DNA of 64,000 bases from Halomonas sp. LR3S48 (GTDB taxonomy: Bacteria > Pseudomonadota > Gammaproteobacteria > Pseudomonadales > Halomonadaceae). The stretch spans positions 2,790,001-2,854,000 of the forward strand of contig NZ_CP107009.1 in NCBI RefSeq assembly GCF_025725665.1, in the 5' to 3' direction. Position 1 is the first letter of the stretch, and every line of letters begins with the position of its first letter. This document shows, piece after piece, positions 61,501 through 64,000 of the stretch. The translations under genes and the position numbers were made by a program. Below the pieces are notes generated by a model. The model was not told the DNA's origin. It made no database searches and worked only from the letters and a program-made list of their open reading frames with translations.

Positions 61501-62844
61501 TTATAGAGCCGCACCGGTTCCCACGTTTGGCGTTCTTCCCAGCTCAGCCAGGCGTGCCTTGAGTAGCACCCAGCAAGTCATTGACAATCCCAGGTAGCCG
61601 CTCAGCCCTCTCACGTCTCTCAGCATCGACTGCGTCAGTCCGAATCCTATGAAGGCGGTGACAATCAGGAGGCCTGACAACGCTAAAACTCTCGCATGAA
61701 TGTCGCGAGAGCAGCGGAGGTGACGCGCGAACAACACCGCCGGCACCCCATAAAATGCCAGCAATGCCAGGACTCCCAGCAGGCCGCGTCGTGCTGCGGT
61801 ATCCACCAAGTCACTGTGCAATTGATCGTGGCGTATCGCCCCGGGGTGCAACAAACCGAGATTCACCATCATATCGCGTGCCTCCTTGAGCCCCTCATCT
61901 CCCCATCCCAGCAGCGGCTTCTCCATGAACATACGTCCTCCGGCCTGCCACATCTCAAACCGCAGTCCCACGGAGCTACCACCATCCCCCTCAATCACAT
62001 AGCCCCGAACATCATCTATGGCGCGTTCTACCCGCTGGGTTACGCCGTAGCCCGTGATAGTAGTCATTGCTACCAATGCCACCACCAGAAGCCAGCCCCC
62101 TCCGGCCGTCTGGAGTAACCGGTGCCGAGGGAGAAAGGGGTAAAAGGCTCCGTAGCTCATCCAGGCAAGCAGGGGTACGGCTACCCAGCCGCCGCGGGTG
62201 CCGGACAGGAAGGAGGCAGCAAGACCGGCCACCGCAGAGAGCCCCAGTGCAGGAGTGAGCCAGGACCAGGAGGAAAACGGACGGTCAAGGCGACCCAGCA
62301 TGGCCACTAGCGCCAGCACGCCAAGCAGCAGTGAGAGATTACCGAAAGGGATGGCATTCATACCGTTGTCCGCGCGATAAGCACCGAGCACGAAGCGCTC
62401 GTACAAGGCAATGACACCGACTCCCACCCCTCCTACAACCAAGCCTAGCCACAAGCCCACCCGTGAGGGTGGGTATCGACGCCACCACATCATCAACCCT
62501 GCCGCCAACAGAGACCATAACGGCATCATTTCGTCATCTGGCTTCACGCTAGCGAATACGCCGCTGCGAGCTGCGTCCATGCACCACAGCCCAGAGAAAG
62601 CAATAAGAGACAACAGCCAGAGCCGATCCTCCCTATCCATCCTTTGCCGCGCCCCCTTTATCGGGTCACGGCGCAGCATCGCCCCCGCCAGAGCCAGCAT
62701 CAGTGCCACTAGCGATACCGCCTTGTATCCGCAGGGAACTAGAAGCAATAGAGACACGAAGGCCCCCAGCAGGATCGTATGCACCCATCGCCAAGAGCTG
62801 TCGCCTTGCTCGACGATCCTTGATCCCGACGTGGCTTGGGACAT
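61501..62844 (-). CDS. O-antigen ligase family protein
   Basis: 447 residues with about 11-12 membrane segments and one long periplasmic loop (about 265-350) containing EMWQAGGRMFMEKPLLGWGD, the Wzy_C/WaaL-type motif, with HPGAIRHDQLHSDLVDTAAR following. Joins O-antigen or exopolysaccharide units at the periplasmic side (WaaL) or polymerises them (Wzy); the sequence does not decide between these. Downstream of the PTP gene on the minus strand, probably co-transcribed. Confidence 0.82.
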   Translation of the reverse strand: MSQATSGSRIVEQGDSSWRWVHTILLGAFVSLLLLVPCGYKAVSLVALMLALAGAMLRRDPIKGARQRMDREDRLWLLSLIAFSGLWCMDAARSGVFASVKPDDEMMPLWSLLAAGLMMWWRRYPPSRVGLWLGLVVGGVGVGVIALYERFVLGAYRADNGMNAIPFGNLSLLLGVLALVAMLGRLDRPFSSWSWLTPALGLSAVAGLAASFLSGTRGGWVAVPLLAWMSYGAFYPFLPRHRLLQTAGGGWLLVVALVAMTTITGYGVTQRVERAIDDVRGYVIEGDGGSSVGLRFEMWQAGGRMFMEKPLLGWGDEGLKEARDMMVNLGLLHPGAIRHDQLHSDLVDTAARRGLLGVLALLAFYGVPAVLFARHLRCSRDIHARVLALSGLLIVTAFIGFGLTQSMLRDVRGLSGYLGLSMTCWVLLKARLAELGRTPNVGTGAAL

Positions 62845-62917
62845 TAGCTACCCTCCGGACCATTCATTCACCGGCATGCTCTGACGCGAGCCAACCACGT
62901 CAGAGCCCAGGCTCGCT

Positions 62918-63355
62918 TCACAACTTGCCGACCCAGCTATCGGCTGCCTCGCGGAGCAGCTGGTGTACTTGCCGAAAAGCTTCGTCGCTCTTGCGGTAGG
63001 GATCGGGAATTTCGCGCCCCTGACCGCCATCCAGCCAGCGTCCGAAGAGCATTGTCTTACCCAGCACGGAGGGAGCCATCTGGCCAACAGCAAGGCGCTG
63101 GCCATCGGACATCACCAGCACCAGGTCGGCCTTGAACAGGGTCTCCAAGCTGACTTGCCGCGCTTGGTGAGCACTGACGTTCAAACCTTCGGCCTCGGCC
63201 AATAATCGGGCCGTAGGTTCTACCCCCTGACCTTCCAGCGCGTTCAAGCCCGCTGACTCGATCTGCTTGCCGGGTAGTCGAGCTTCCAGCATCGCCGCAG
63301 CGACAGGGCTACGGCAGATATTGCCGGTGCAAAGTATTAGGATTCGTTGAAACAT
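62918..63355 (-). CDS. Low-molecular-weight protein tyrosine phosphatase
   Basis: 145 residues with the CX5R active-site loop ILCTGNICRSP (C9, R15) and the catalytic Asp in IPDPYRKS (D118). This is the Wzb/Etp type that controls capsule and exopolysaccharide synthesis by dephosphorylating a BY-kinase (Wzc-like). No such kinase is in this window; it may lie beyond the edge. Precedes the O-antigen ligase gene. Divergent from the CapD-type gene. Confidence 0.93.
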   Translation of the reverse strand: MFQRILILCTGNICRSPVAAAMLEARLPGKQIESAGLNALEGQGVEPTARLLAEAEGLNVSAHQARQVSLETLFKADLVLVMSDGQRLAVGQMAPSVLGKTMLFGRWLDGGQGREIPDPYRKSDEAFRQVHQLLREAADSWVGKL

Positions 63356-63877
63356 AGCGCCTCGATGATGACATTGGCAGGATTAGCCAGGTTTAGGTCT
63401 GCTACGCACACAGCATCCCTCAAGGGATGAGCCTGAACAATGACTCCACGGTATCACGCCGCATTACCAAAAATAGATTGGAGAAATTTTCTCCTGAGAA
63501 GAATGTTACTATTTTTTTCCTCACTCGAATTGCGATTTTTCACAAACCGAGCATTAGAACAGTCCCTCTTCGCTCCTAGTTATCAAACAGAGAAGTGTAC
63601 TTAACCATTTATTTCTACACAGATAATTAGTTCCCTACTCGCCCCTGGAGTATTACAGATCTCGTTATGTCTGTTTTATACTTTACTCTTTTTTCTTTGT
63701 AACTAAACGTATCCATATCGAGCTCCTGCTTAGGAAAATCAACTTGGGCATTCCCTTTTCCTTTCATATGCTTCGTAACATTGATTAACAAAAGGGATTG
63801 CTTGCAAAGAATCATGTTGGTCTGTCAGCCATTCCTTTTCAAGATATTTTAGATATCACTTGCAGAAAGGACTCGAC
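63356..63877. other. 522-base AT-rich intergenic region
   Basis: Between the divergent PTP and CapD-type genes; AT-rich and without a recognisable gene. It should hold promoters of both. A 62-codon minus-strand frame (63627-63815) has Lys-rich composition and no family look. No ops/JUMPstart element (GGCGGTAGC) was seen. Confidence 0.45.
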
Positions 63878-64000
63878 ATGTTGATGATTCTCTATCGTCT
63901 CTTTCGCTTGCCTCGCCATTACAAGCGAATGATACAAATTTTCATCGATGCCATTTTGCTGACCCTTAGCTTCGTCACGGCCATCTGGCTGCGCCTCGAG
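63878..64000 (+). CDS. CapD/WbpM-type polysaccharide protein (3' partial)
   Basis: The first 41 codons only. MLMILYRLFRLPRHYKRMIQ is followed by the first membrane helix (IFIDAILLTLSFVTAIWLRL), the standard opening of the WbpM/CapD family of membrane-bound NDP-sugar 4,6-dehydratases. GAAAGG lies seven bases before the ATG. The gene runs off the right end. It marks the start of a surface-polysaccharide locus beyond the window. Confidence 0.8.
   Translation, partial: MLMILYRLFRLPRHYKRMIQIFIDAILLTLSFVTAIWLRLE

Noticed and set aside
63627..63815. 62-codon frame in the PTP-CapD gap
   Set aside because: No ribosome-binding site, Lys-rich AT-driven composition and no family resemblance.

Overview
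The window is a GC-rich gammaproteobacterial chromosome segment, most likely from Halomonas or a close relative (Halomonadaceae). The evidence is conserved gene order: uvrY-uvrC-pgsA-tRNA(Gly, Cys, Leu); leuC-leuD-leuB-asd-fimV-truA-trpF-trpB-trpA-accD-folC-dedD-cvpA-purF-metZ; and ybeL/leuS-lptE-holA. No rRNA, CRISPR array, integrase, transposase or prophage was seen.

Layout. 1-5.5 kb: end of a flagellar cluster (flgA, flgM, flgN) followed by two c-di-GMP-type genes with sigma-28-like promoters, one a diguanylate cyclase and one a degenerate GGDEF-EAL protein. 5.5-24.7 kb: housekeeping genes (amidase, tRNA-Ala, uvrY/uvrC/pgsA/tRNAs, nadB, sdhE/ygfX, ihfB, lapAB, pyrF, cfa), another diguanylate cyclase, a decayed phhB in front of an aromatic aminotransferase, a Crp/Fnr regulator beside an NCS2 purine-type permease, an exported acidic octapeptide-repeat protein and a Spy-like protein. 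24.7-27.9 kb: MATE exporter with a PAS protein, YceI and a cytochrome b561. 28-46.8 kb: a long minus-strand biosynthetic block (methionine, purine, folate, fatty acid, tryptophan and leucine) with fimV inside it and a LysR gene divergent from leuC.

48.2-51.3 kb is an AT-richer accessory cassette transcribed leftward: ATP-grasp enzyme, small phosphoglycosyl transferase, FemAB/GNAT-like transferase. The last gene carries two poly-G tracts, G9 touching the start codon and G11 inside the conserved C-terminal region. Changing the G11 tract by one base would truncate the protein, so this looks like a phase-variable surface-polysaccharide modification locus. It is the most unusual feature of the window.

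51.8-58.2 kb returns to core genes (ybeL, leuS, lptE, holA) and the PA2779/PA2778-type pair. 58.2-64 kb moves into a surface-polysaccharide region: an asparagine-synthetase-like protein without the Cys nucleophile, a DUF488 protein, an O-antigen ligase, a low-molecular-weight tyrosine phosphatase, and the first 41 codons of a CapD/WbpM-type protein running off the right edge.

All calls rest on reading the sequence and on family knowledge; no database search was made. Several starts were moved from the longest open frame to a GTG, TTG or internal ATG with a better ribosome-binding site.
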